Assembly (NCBI GenBank): GCA_004193545.1
Contig: RPGO01000004.1
Location: forward strand, 1 to 64,000
Length of the DNA: 64,000 bases
Direction: 5' to 3'
From: Candidatus Argoarchaeum ethanivorans
Lineage (GTDB): Archaea > Halobacteriota > Methanosarcinia > Methanosarcinales > EX4572-44
Positions 10,233 to 19,208 of the stretch are shown here, one piece after another; the first letter of the stretch is position 1; every line of letters begins with the position of its first letter. The position numbers were made by a program, and so were the translations under genes. A model generated the notes under the pieces. The model made no database searches and was not told where the DNA came from. It worked only from the letters and a program-made list of their open reading frames with translations.

Positions 10233-11930
10233 ATGAATAGTAAAATCCAGATTAGTAAGATTGGTGGCATAAGCCGTACATATCGGCATATCAACCGTTA
10301 TCGTGAGATCGTGGTAATTTTAGTAAAGCATGGATTTGGAGATGCTGTGGAAAAACTTGACCTTCACAAACGTCTCGATTTTGGTAAGAATTTTATATTA
10401 AGGAGGACTGCTGTAGAGACCGCTCATCTCTCCCACTATGAACGGATACGGATAGCTATAGAGGAGCTTGGACCAACTTTTGTCAAATTTGGACAGATGC
10501 TGAGCACCAGGCCTGATCTGGTACCCCCGGACCTTGTCAGGGAACTTGAAAAGCTTCAGGAGAGCGTCCCCCCATTTTCTACAGAAAATGCCAGGCAGAT
10601 TATTGAAGAAGAATTGGGAAGTCCGATTGATGTGTTATTCAGAGATTTTATGGATTCTCCTCTTGCAGCTGCTTCCGTTGCACAGGTGCATAAAGCAGTG
10701 CTTCCAGAGGGCGATACTGTGGCAGTCAAGGTTCAGCGTCCTGGTATTGATAAAATTATAGAAGTGGATCTGGAGATAATGCTTCACCTTGCTACACTCG
10801 CAGAGAAGCATTTCAAAGAAGCAGATGTTTTCGATCCTGTTGGAACGGTTAAAGAATTTGCTCGTGTAATCAGAAAGGAATTAAACTTCAGACTTGAAGC
10901 TGCGAACATTGAGCATTTTTTAATTAATTTCAAATCTGACAGAACCATTCATGTTCCCCGCGTATACCATGATCTGTCTTCAAGTAAGGTCCTGACGATG
11001 GAGTTTATCGGTGGGTACAAAGTCTCTGAAATCACACGTATTAACCCAAAAGTTGTGGCTTCACGAGGTTTAGACCTTGTTCTGAAACAGATACTTATAG
11101 ACGGCTTCTTCCACGCAGACCCGCATCCAGGAAATATCAGAATCCTGGAAAATAATGTGATCTGCTTCCTTGATTACGGGATGATGGGGGTGCTGTCGAA
11201 AGAGCATCGAGAACACCTGGCTGATATTCTCGTTGGGATTATAACTAAAGACGCGAGCAAGATAACGAAGACTCTCTTAAACTTAAGCAAGCATAAACAG
11301 GTTGAAGATGAAGATATCGAAATTTTGGAATCTGACATTTACGAGCTTATCGAAGTATACAGTGCTTGCCCGCCCAAAGAATGTGAAATAGGAACTCTAC
11401 TGCAGCGCATCGGGGACGTGGTCATAGAATATCATCTGAAACTGCCAAGAGACTTCTACCTGCTTGCAAAAGCACTGGTAACAATCGAAGGTGTGGGAAA
11501 AGAACTTGACCCGGATTTTAATTCAGTGGAACATGCTACTCCATTTGCCAAAAAACTAATCAGAGAACGCATGAACCCTAAAAGGTTAATAGAAGACTTT
11601 GTTAACTCTGCTCTCGAGGCACGCCTCTTGATGCGCGATCTACCTTTTGAGGTAAGAGAGATACTAAGACTGATGAGACGAGGTGAGGCAAAGATTAGAT
11701 TTGAGCACGAAGGACTTGACCCAATGCTCAAAACACTTGACCAGATCGCAAATCGCATGGTGTTTGCAGTCGTTTTAACTTCTCTTGTAATTGGTTCAGC
11801 CCTCATTGTTCTTTCCGGCATTCCGCCCAAATGGCACGAAATACCAGTTATAGGAATTGCTGGATTTCTGACAACTGGGATGATTGGGTTCTGGCTATTA
11901 TTTTTAATCATACGCCGTGAAAATATGTAG
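10233..11930 (+). CDS. UbiB/ABC1/AarF-family kinase-like protein
   Basis: GPTFVKFGQMLSTRPDLVP, ASVAQVHKAVL, VAVKVQRPGI, FFHADPHPGN. Confidence 0.92.
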   Translation: MNSKIQISKIGGISRTYRHINRYREIVVILVKHGFGDAVEKLDLHKRLDFGKNFILRRTAVETAHLSHYERIRIAIEELGPTFVKFGQMLSTRPDLVPPDLVRELEKLQESVPPFSTENARQIIEEELGSPIDVLFRDFMDSPLAAASVAQVHKAVLPEGDTVAVKVQRPGIDKIIEVDLEIMLHLATLAEKHFKEADVFDPVGTVKEFARVIRKELNFRLEAANIEHFLINFKSDRTIHVPRVYHDLSSSKVLTMEFIGGYKVSEITRINPKVVASRGLDLVLKQILIDGFFHADPHPGNIRILENNVICFLDYGMMGVLSKEHREHLADILVGIITKDASKITKTLLNLSKHKQVEDEDIEILESDIYELIEVYSACPPKECEIGTLLQRIGDVVIEYHLKLPRDFYLLAKALVTIEGVGKELDPDFNSVEHATPFAKKLIRERMNPKRLIEDFVNSALEARLLMRDLPFEVREILRLMRRGEAKIRFEHEGLDPMLKTLDQIANRMVFAVVLTSLVIGSALIVLSGIPPKWHEIPVIGIAGFLTTGMIGFWLLFLIIRRENM

Positions 11931-12158
11931 ACTCATTTCCAGGACTGTTTCGTACTTTATCAGGCGAAAGTACTGCAAAATAAAAGCGAGATTGGAGGGG
12001 GAATTTGTGAGAAGATAGATATAAGGGAATTCACAAATAATGATTTGCCATGGAACTGTATCATTTTTCAGTTCTCTGCAATTTCTCTGCGGTGAAAAAA
12101 GCCATCTCACGGTTTTGCACAAAAACAACCATAACTTACCCGAGCGTGTTCATCAATT

Positions 12159-12605
12159 ATGAGCCTTGAAGACTATCGTAAAAAACGAGATTTTAGCAAA
12201 ACATCAGAGCCATGTGGCTATGAAGCACTCGTGCATCCAGCGCCAATATTTGTTGTGCAGGAACACCATGCTTCACATTTGCATTATGATCTTCGTCTGG
12301 AAATCGATGGTGTGTTGAAGAGTTTTGCCATTCCAAAAACACCGCCAATAGAACGTGGTATCAAACGGCTTGCTATTCAAACAGAAGACCATCCACTCTC
12401 CTATGCGGACTTTGAAGGAGAAATTCCAGAAGGACACTATGGTGCAGGTACCGTGAAACAATGGGATAAGGGCGGACTTGTAATCGAAGAAGTTAAAGAA
12501 AATGAAAAGATGTTGTTTGAACTGTCAGGCAGCAAACTCACAGGCAGGTATGCGTTAATTAAGACTAAATATGGCGGGAAAAGGACTAGTGTCTCAGCAA
12601 CTTAA
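12159..12605 (+). pseudogene. DNA ligase D 3'-phosphoesterase-domain protein, C-terminus cut by IS630
   Basis: FVVQEHHASHLHYDLRLEIDGVLKSFAIPK, PEGHYGAGTVKQWDKG; native frame ends at KYGGKR where the element begins. Confidence 0.85.
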
Positions 12606-13745
12606 TTTTTAGACAAAGTTTATAAACCTGTGAGTCCAACCATATTCTATGGAAAAAATAAAACTTACAGAGAAAGAGGTGGAGTATCTCAACGATTTCG
12701 TGAAAATGGGGCTCGGTGTCGATCGTCTGTATGCACCATCCGCCTTAACCAAGGTTTAGTTTTGCTTTTTTAAAATAAGCCCGATACCTTCCTTGTTTAT
12801 TGTTTCAACCATTCTTCTTCCGCATTTCCTTCTGTTAGTAGTGTAAGTGTCCATCTCTGCGCCCATCAGGGTGATCTGGTGCATGCCTGCCATAACTCCG
12901 CCACGCATTGTTTCTCTTCTTCATACTTTTAGGCTGACCGATCTTGTTTCTCCGCGAGGGCGTTTTGGAGACCTTCTTCGCGGTATTTCTTCTTGGTGTT
13001 GGAAACGGTTGCCCCGCTGATCTGCAGCGCACTTTTATCTCCATTTTTCCATCATTGACCAGAAGCAAAATATATGTGCCCGGTCAATTCCCACCGAATA
13101 CAGAGAACGGATGTACGATGTTCTCGATCTGTACGAAGAACCGTACGACCCGGGAAGTCCCATTGTCTGTTTTGACGAGAAACCAAAGCAACTTCTTGGA
13201 GATAAAAGGATTTCCATTCCTATGGAGCCCGGAATCCCTGAGAAATATGATTATGAATACGTCAGGAACGGCACAGCAAACATATTCATGGCGGTCGAAT
13301 TCAAAGCAGGGAAACGTGTGACCCAGATCACCAAAAGAAGAACCATGGTGGATTTTGCACAATTTGTGAGGATGCTTGTCGATGAAGAATACCCAGACGT
13401 TGAAAACATCCAACTGGTCATGGATAACCTCAATACTCACAAGGAAAAGTCATTTTACGAGGCATTCAGTGAGGAGGAGGCGGAAAGGATTTTGAGCAAG
13501 ATCGAGTTTCATTACACGCCAAAACATGCAAGCTGGCTTAATGCCGCTGAAATCGAGATCAATGTGATGGATATCGAATGCACTGACAGACGGATTGGAG
13601 ATATGGAGACACTGGTCCGGGAAGTGGCTGCATGGACCAGGAAACGGAATGACGATGAAAAGAAAATCAACTGGGGGTTTACGAGTGAGAATGCTAACGA
13701 GAAATTGTCCAAGCATTATGTATAAGAACTAAATTGTCGAGACAC
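12589..13745 (+). mobile_element. IS630-family element, copy 1, defective
   Basis: Ends GTGTCTCAGCAACTTA / TAAATTGTCGAGACAC, flanked by TA on both sides; N-terminal and DDE C-terminal transposase segments; core inverted. Confidence 0.85.
13111..13725 (+). pseudogene. IS630 transposase C-terminal DDE domain
   Basis: VCFDEKPKQLLGDKR, LVMDNLNTHKEKSFYEAF, FHYTPKHASWLNAAEIEI. Confidence 0.85.
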
Positions 13746-13751
13746 TAACAA

Positions 13752-13895
13752 CTGCACAACTTCGTTGTGCAGAAATACCTGTAACCTTTGATTCTTGATT
13801 GCGCATGCACTGCAAAGCTGCGCTTTGCAGAACTACACACTTCATTGTGTAGAAAATAACGGTTAACGGCCAATTCTCGATTGCGAAGCAATCGA
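13752..13895. repeat. Cluster of short palindromes
   Basis: CTGCACAACTTCGTTGTGCAG (13752), CTGCAAAGCTGCGCTTTGCAG (13810), CTACACACTTCATTGTGTAG (13833), TCGATTGCGAAGCAATCGA (13877). Confidence 0.9.
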
Positions 13896-13918
13896 GTGCG
13901 CCAGCAATCGAGTGCAAA

Positions 13919-14004
13919 AATTAACGTCTCGAGCGTATCTGAAGTTTGCCCGAAGGGGAATTCTGGCATGGACGTTAGCCGAAGCCAGATATGTTCTATT
14001 AAAC
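13919..14004 (-). other. attC-like recombination site (degenerate)
   Basis: TTAACGTCTC-GAGCGTATCTG...CAGATATGTTC-TATTAAAC; related to 15841-15925. Confidence 0.5.
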
Positions 14005-14107
14005 GAAGTGTCAGTTATTTTCTCATTTTCCTTTGTATCTTGAGTATAACTCTAAAAATTTTTCTAAACTTATTCCCAAGTCTTCTCTGATTATTTTACG
14101 CAAAATT
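14005..14107 (-). pseudogene. 3' remnant of hicA
   Basis: Near-identical to the hicA 3' end at 15926-16025. Confidence 0.75.
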
Positions 14108-14111
14108 TTAT

Positions 14112-14576
14112 TTAGTTTGCAATTTTCCAATTTTCAAGCGTTATACTAAACTGTTTTTGATTATCATCTCTTTGTAGTATTACAGAAAAACAGCCATAAC
14201 ATTCCAATTCTTTTACTTCAATGACTGTTGTAGGATAACTTAAATGAGCAGTAGCTATTTCAACAGCCCTTTTTTGATTTTCAGTTAATTCGTGAGTTTT
14301 TAGTTTTACAAAACTCTTACCAGCCCATAGTGTGCATTTTTTTTCAATAGCATCTGGAACATATTCTGCATAATCATAGTGCGTTATGCTACGAAGAAGC
14401 CATGAAGTTTCGCACTCTTCAAAAGTATTTATTTTGGCAGTTGAATAGCCAACAATACCAGCGATTGAACCAACTATAAAAATCAGTAAAAAAATGGCTA
14501 CTCTTTTTTTTCTTTTGTTCATCATAAGTTTAATTAGTAGTTGATTATTTAAATTATTGTTTTTAATGGCTGGCAC
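14112..14576 (-). CDS. Cassette ORF: hypothetical protein with N-terminal transmembrane helix
   Basis: 154 aa; RVAIFLLIFIVGSIAGIVGYSTA. Confidence 0.55.
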   Translation of the reverse strand: MPAIKNNNLNNQLLIKLMMNKRKKRVAIFLLIFIVGSIAGIVGYSTAKINTFEECETSWLLRSITHYDYAEYVPDAIEKKCTLWAGKSFVKLKTHELTENQKRAVEIATAHLSYPTTVIEVKELECYGCFSVILQRDDNQKQFSITLENWKIAN

Positions 14577-14604
14577 TTTTCTTTTTTAGCGAGGGGCAAA
14601 TTGA

Positions 14605-14692
14605 ATATAACGTATCGCGGATAAAAGAAGTTGCCAAAGGCAATTTGGGTGGAACGACCAAGGGGGGTGAAACCTCATATCCGCTGTTATCT
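14605..14692 (-). other. attC-like recombination site
   Basis: ATATAAC-GTATC-GCGGATA...TATCCGC-T-GTTATCT. Confidence 0.55.
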
Positions 14693-14786
14693 ACAGTGCT
14701 ACCCGTTTTTCTTGATATTTGGCTTGGCGGCGGCATTTCTTAATACCTCTCATAATCTTTAAAATATCATAAATCTGTTGCATTTT

Positions 14787-15284
14787 TTAAATCAACTCAA
14801 AAGATGATTCGTTCAAAAGAGGAGCGATTATCCCCTTTGCGTAAGATTCCTTTGCTGTCCCTCCACTAATAGCAAGCCTGACTGAACCTTCGGCCCCACA
14901 AACGCCACCACTAGCAACAAGTTCAGCAGTTGCTCCCGAAAGAGTCGATATAGCCTCAATTTCAGTAAAAATCTCACTTGGAACAGGTAAGAGCCGCGGT
15001 CCAGAAGCATCCGAAGCATTAAGTCTTGAAGCTATTTCATCAAGATTTCCGGAGATTCGCTTTTCGAGTCCAACTGGAAGAATCAAGTGTACCCGCCTAC
15101 CAATTACAGCTTGTAAGGCAACTGCAATAGTACCGCCCCTGGGATGACCGATTAGAATTGCAGCTCGTCTCTGCAATATATCGAGGGCATTTGCACCTTT
15201 CAAAATGACGTCTCCTTGTTTCATATTGTCTCCTACATCAAAGATCGTCTTGCTCCGTTGCCATTTGCCCTTAACAATAATCAC
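14787..15284 (-). CDS. Conserved hypothetical, probably missing its N-terminus
   Basis: 165 aa; DVILKGANALDILQRRAAILIGHPRGGTIAV; starts at a junction inside HEPN sequence. Confidence 0.5.
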   Translation of the reverse strand: MIIVKGKWQRSKTIFDVGDNMKQGDVILKGANALDILQRRAAILIGHPRGGTIAVALQAVIGRRVHLILPVGLEKRISGNLDEIASRLNASDASGPRLLPVPSEIFTEIEAISTLSGATAELVASGGVCGAEGSVRLAISGGTAKESYAKGIIAPLLNESSFELI

Positions 15285-15438
15285 ATCTCCAGGGAAATCC
15301 TTTCAGGTATTTTTCGACCGCCTGATGAATATGAAAAAGTACCACATCAGGGTATTCTTCCTCAGCAAGAATAATTTTAGCAACTTTCAAGTCATGTTTC
15401 CCTCTTTCAATCCATTCTTTAACTACTTGCTCTTTCAT
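15271..15438 (-). pseudogene. HEPN-domain protein, C-terminally truncated (partner of MNT)
   Basis: MKEQVVKEWIERGKHDLKVAKIILAEEEYPDVVLFHIHQAVEKYLKGF, then PWRCDYC*. Confidence 0.65.
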
Positions 15439-15754
15439 ATAAAATTGTCCCCTTCTGGATTATTTCTTTTATAAAATCATCCCCTATTCTAAGGCGCTCC
15501 TCTAACTCTTCGGGACTATATACTAACGGCGATACAGGTATTTTGCAATTGGGATTATAAATTATCCTTTTAACCTGTACGAATCTATCAACCCTTCTTT
15601 TATTAGTGTTTTTCAAAATCAAGAGGTCTATATCACTATCCTCAGTAGGATTGCCATAAGCATAAGAATCATATAGAATAATCTTTATAGGCTTATATTC
15701 CCTCTTTAGCTTCTCAACAATCTCCAATAATATTTTTTTTACTTCTTCTTTCAT
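15419..15754 (-). CDS. MNT-type minimal nucleotidyltransferase (antitoxin-like)
   Basis: IILYDSYAYGNPTEDSDIDLLILKN (degenerate GSxARG..SDxDL). Confidence 0.8.
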   Translation of the reverse strand: MKEEVKKILLEIVEKLKREYKPIKIILYDSYAYGNPTEDSDIDLLILKNTNKRRVDRFVQVKRIIYNPNCKIPVSPLVYSPEELEERLRIGDDFIKEIIQKGTILYERASS

Positions 15755-15840
15755 TTTTCACCTGTCTCGAGTTTATATGTTTCTTACACATATAAGCGCT
15801 TTAGATTACATAAAGCTCCATCCACTGAACGACCAAATGC

Positions 15841-15925
15841 GTATAACGTTCCGAGCGTATCTGAAGCTCCCTGAAGGGGAATTTTGGCATAGACGTTAGC
15901 CGAAGCCAGATACGCTCTGTTAGAT
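15841..15925 (-). other. attC-like recombination site
   Basis: GTATAAC-GTTCC-GAGCGTATCTG...CAGATACGCTC-T-GTTAGAT; 11-bp perfect inner stem. Confidence 0.6.
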
Positions 15926-15943
15926 GAAGTGTCGGTTATTTTC

Positions 15944-16189
15944 TCATTTTCCTTTGTATCTTGAGTATAACTCTAAAAATTCTTCTAAACTTATTCCCAA
16001 GTCTTCTCTGATTATTTTACGCAAAAGCCCTTTGGGTACGTCCTTGTTTCCATGCACAGGAACAGTGGTTAATCTCCCATCTTCTGATCTCAACCTTACA
16101 TGAGAACCTTTTGTCCTGGTAACCATAAAGTCCATGAATTCCAAAAACTTTACAAGTTCTCTGCCTTTGATTACTGGAAGTTTAAACAT
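15944..16189 (-). CDS. hicA: HicA-family toxin
   Basis: GRELVKFLEFMDFMVTRTKGSHVRLRSEDGRLTTVPVHGNKDVPKGLLRKIIREDLGIS. Confidence 0.92.
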   Translation of the reverse strand: MFKLPVIKGRELVKFLEFMDFMVTRTKGSHVRLRSEDGRLTTVPVHGNKDVPKGLLRKIIREDLGISLEEFLELYSRYKGK

Positions 16190-16445
16190 TCTGAGCTATT
16201 TCCAGTTCTCTAAATCCTACGAACTTGTTAAGCTCCTCGACTTTCATCTCATCGAGGCACATCTCTATGACTTCCTTTATATTTTCCAGTGCCTCATCTA
16301 TAGTTTCGCCGTAAGAATGACAACCCCTGAACAGCGGGCAACTTACTATGTAATATTCATCTTCGTCCATCTCAATGATTATAGGTAGATGTAATTTTTC
16401 CATTTTTAATACTTCCAATTGGATATATATGTATATATATCTCAT
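16182..16445 (-). CDS. hicB: HicB-family antitoxin
   Basis: LPIIIEMDEDEYYIVSCPLFRGCHSYGETIDEALENIKEVIEMCLDE; probable start at MEKLHLP. Confidence 0.9.
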   Translation of the reverse strand: MRYIYIYIQLEVLKMEKLHLPIIIEMDEDEYYIVSCPLFRGCHSYGETIDEALENIKEVIEMCLDEMKVEELNKFVGFRELEIAQNV

Positions 16446-16461
16446 GTATTAAAGACATTTC

Positions 16462-16543
16462 GCCTAACGTTTCCAGCATATACGAACTTTCGACGTAGCC
16501 GAAATTTGGGCGAACGAAGTGAGTCGTATATGCTGTGTTATGC
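16462..16543 (-). other. attC-like recombination site
   Basis: GCCTAAC-GTTTC-CAGCATATACGA...TCGTATATGCTG-T-GTTATGC; 12-bp perfect stem, asymmetric bulge. Confidence 0.65.
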
Positions 16544-16597
16544 AACGTCTGGCTTGAATCAGAAATAGGATTAATAAGTTCTATCCTTATTCTCATA

Positions 16598-17500
16598 TTA
16601 TACCACCCGTTGCGTTAGAAACTCAGAAATATCCTTTAATTTCTTCCATAGTTGTATAAGTTTTAGGATTTCGTCTTCATAAACATATTTTATCCCACTA
16701 ATAACTCTATTCATGTCTATAGGATCGCTAAAATCCTCATACGCAACACATCTTTTTTTACTTTGGAAAATAACTAAATCTCTCTTGAACATATCATCCA
16801 ATTGTTTATGATTCCATACAGTGTAAAGCTTAACACCTTGGTTAATCTGTTCTTGTAAAATAGTTATCTGTTCTTCTCGAGTAAGTTTGCTGGTTAAAAT
16901 AAATATTCTATTAATACTCACCCCTCGGTGTAAAGCTCTTTTGTTCGCCTCCCAATACATTCTTTGGTATGGATCCGCTACCTCAGTTTCGTAAGACCAT
17001 CGTGTCTCATCAATAAAATTAATAGCAAAAATCTCGTCTCCTGATAACATTTCATCAATACTTCCACAAATCTCATCATAATACTCACTTTTACTCAATT
17101 TCACTTTTCCCTTGACCATCTCATTTAAATCTCTTATAAGTTTTTCTATGCGAATTTGAGAATACTTCCACAAATCTTTATCTATCTTCGATTCGACGCT
17201 TGAAAGCTCGGAAAGGTGCTCCAAACAGGAACATATAACATCTAAATTTTGGGAGAGTTCTTGATATCTCTGGAAAGCTCTTTCCTCAACCCGATGAACA
17301 AATTCTTCCTCATGAGTTCTTCGCAAATGTGAAAAGACCATGGTATTAATTGCAATAATGAATGCAAAAAAGGCCACCACAATTCCAAGCGCCTCGCTTA
17401 TGGAGATTCCTGGGAGGAGAGCTAAGAAAAGAGCTACTATCAACCCCGAGAGCGCTTCAAGTATAGCCCAAAATATAGGCGATCTTATTAATCTTTGCAT
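16598..17500 (-). CDS. Cassette ORF: membrane-anchored hypothetical protein
   Basis: 300 aa; two N-terminal hydrophobic helices and a soluble C-terminal domain. Confidence 0.6.
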   Translation of the reverse strand: MQRLIRSPIFWAILEALSGLIVALFLALLPGISISEALGIVVAFFAFIIAINTMVFSHLRRTHEEEFVHRVEERAFQRYQELSQNLDVICSCLEHLSELSSVESKIDKDLWKYSQIRIEKLIRDLNEMVKGKVKLSKSEYYDEICGSIDEMLSGDEIFAINFIDETRWSYETEVADPYQRMYWEANKRALHRGVSINRIFILTSKLTREEQITILQEQINQGVKLYTVWNHKQLDDMFKRDLVIFQSKKRCVAYEDFSDPIDMNRVISGIKYVYEDEILKLIQLWKKLKDISEFLTQRVV

Positions 17501-17651
17501 TGTATCCTCTTTTTATTTATTTTTGTCATATTTCCAAAGCCAAATGTCGTATAACGTCGTATATCCGAACTCGGTTCGTATATCCTTCCAATTTGGCAGT
17601 ATATCCAAGCATGGTTCGCACATACATCCTTCTGGTCGAACTTTTCCATCT

Positions 17652-17978
17652 TCAAGCATCTTCCCCTCCTTTTATCTGTAAGCTATCCAACGGACTTTTA
17701 ATCTTACCTATATTCTTATTACTCACATGAGAGTATATATCTCTCTGTCGTTTTGCTACTTTTATGCCCCAGTAACTCCTGAATATACTGCAAGTCTGTC
17801 CCGTTTTCCAATAGGTGTGTAGCGAAACCATGTCCAAGAGAATGGACCGTGGCGTTCTTCTTAATGTTTGCCTTTTTGCAGGCATTTGAGAATATCTTCT
17901 CAACTATCTGAGTTGTTATATGCTTTTCTTTATCTTGGCTCGGAAATAGCCAATAGCCCTCAATCGTGTCTTTTAACT
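17652..17978 (-). pseudogene. Tyrosine recombinase/integrase C-terminal fragment, decayed
   Basis: [50 protein letters not shown] [frameshift] [19 protein letters not shown]. Confidence 0.85.
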
Positions 17979-17995
17979 CTCAATTACGACAAGCA

Positions 17996-18125
17996 CTGCA
18001 CAACTTCGTTCTGCAAAACTGTACACTTCATTGTGCAGTTGTTAACTCCCGATTGTGCATGCGCTGCACAACTTCGTTGTGCAGAAATACCGGTAACCTT
18101 TGATTCTTGATTGCGAAGCAATCGA
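17996..18125. repeat. Cluster of short palindromes
   Basis: CTGCACAACTTCGTTGTGCAG at 18064 followed by GAAATACCGGTAACCTTTGATTCTTGATTGCGAAGCAATCGA; related to 13752 onward. Confidence 0.85.
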
Positions 18126-18184
18126 GTGCTAAGCAGAATAGACCCGATAAAATTAAACCCAATAACTGCTATGGATATTAGTGA

Positions 18185-19081
18185 ATGACACTTAATTCGC
18201 CCTACGCTGTAACATACAAAGGCATCTATGCCATAGCTAACGAACAAAATACACTTGTGGAATTAATCGAAGAATCGCAATGTTATGGAGCTTCCGCATG
18301 GGCACGTTATCACATATCAAAGGGACCACTGGTTGTCTCAAGCTGCAGCATTGGAAGTACGATGCGTTATCTTCTCAACGTTGAAGAAACAGACTTTAAA
18401 CTCGTAGGTTCCAGGCAGGCTGCGGGAATTAAAGAAGTTATCATAAACAACAACGAAATCGAAATCACATTCAGTGGACTTGGTGGAGGTGGTGTTGGAG
18501 CAACAGTAACACGAGCCCATTCACCTGGTGTACTCAGCTACGACATAACAGAATCGGGTGGAGGAAAAGAAGCGCACGGCACAATTATACTTCCGCGAAG
18601 AGAACGAATACTTATAGGAATCGATGACACAGACTCAAAAGATGTTGGTGCAACGTGGGCGCTTGCCAACAACATCGCAGCAGAACTCAACAGTATGGAT
18701 GCTGCATACATATCTCACACACTCGTACAACTCTATCCTGTCGAGGAACGCACTCAAAACTGTGTATCCACGGTAATAGAATTCGCCTGCACAACCAACC
18801 AGGCAGCAAACAGCCTGTTGAAGCAATTCAAACAACTCCTGCAAAAATACAGCGTATCTTCCCAGACAGGAATGGCAGTCTATACGGGCTTTGACCCGGA
18901 CGCTCTTACAAACTACAGCAAGAAAGTGCGAGGAGGGAAGGTCACAAAACAAGATGCAACCGAGACTGCGAAAAAAACAAACACACAAATATACCTTGAT
19001 GGAAATGGCATCATCGGCGCAATTGCAGCCATACCCTGGTACCGACAGCCAGATGAATCAATAAAATCCTTCAATCTTTGA
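18185..19081 (+). CDS. Methanogenesis marker protein 11
   Basis: IGIDDTDSKDVGATWALANNIAAELN, ISHTLVQLYPVEERTQNCVSTVIEFA. Confidence 0.85.
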   Translation: MTLNSPYAVTYKGIYAIANEQNTLVELIEESQCYGASAWARYHISKGPLVVSSCSIGSTMRYLLNVEETDFKLVGSRQAAGIKEVIINNNEIEITFSGLGGGGVGATVTRAHSPGVLSYDITESGGGKEAHGTIILPRRERILIGIDDTDSKDVGATWALANNIAAELNSMDAAYISHTLVQLYPVEERTQNCVSTVIEFACTTNQAANSLLKQFKQLLQKYSVSSQTGMAVYTGFDPDALTNYSKKVRGGKVTKQDATETAKKTNTQIYLDGNGIIGAIAAIPWYRQPDESIKSFNL

Positions 19082-19208
19082 AGACGCTCAAACCTGTTTT
19101 TTGTTGCCACCATAAAACTCTAAATAAACTTCAAACAACACAAGTTCAGCACTGTATAAAAATTGTATTTGCATAGCAAACAGTAGAACCAACCAACTAC
19201 TAAAATTC

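Noticed and set aside
13035-13440. Minus-strand ORFs within IS630 as passenger genes
   Set aside because: They are antisense of the DDE domain or part of the inverted transposase core.
12643-13725. Functional IS630 transposase
   Set aside because: Inverted, frameshifted core in copy 1 and missing core in copy 2; neither can encode a complete enzyme.
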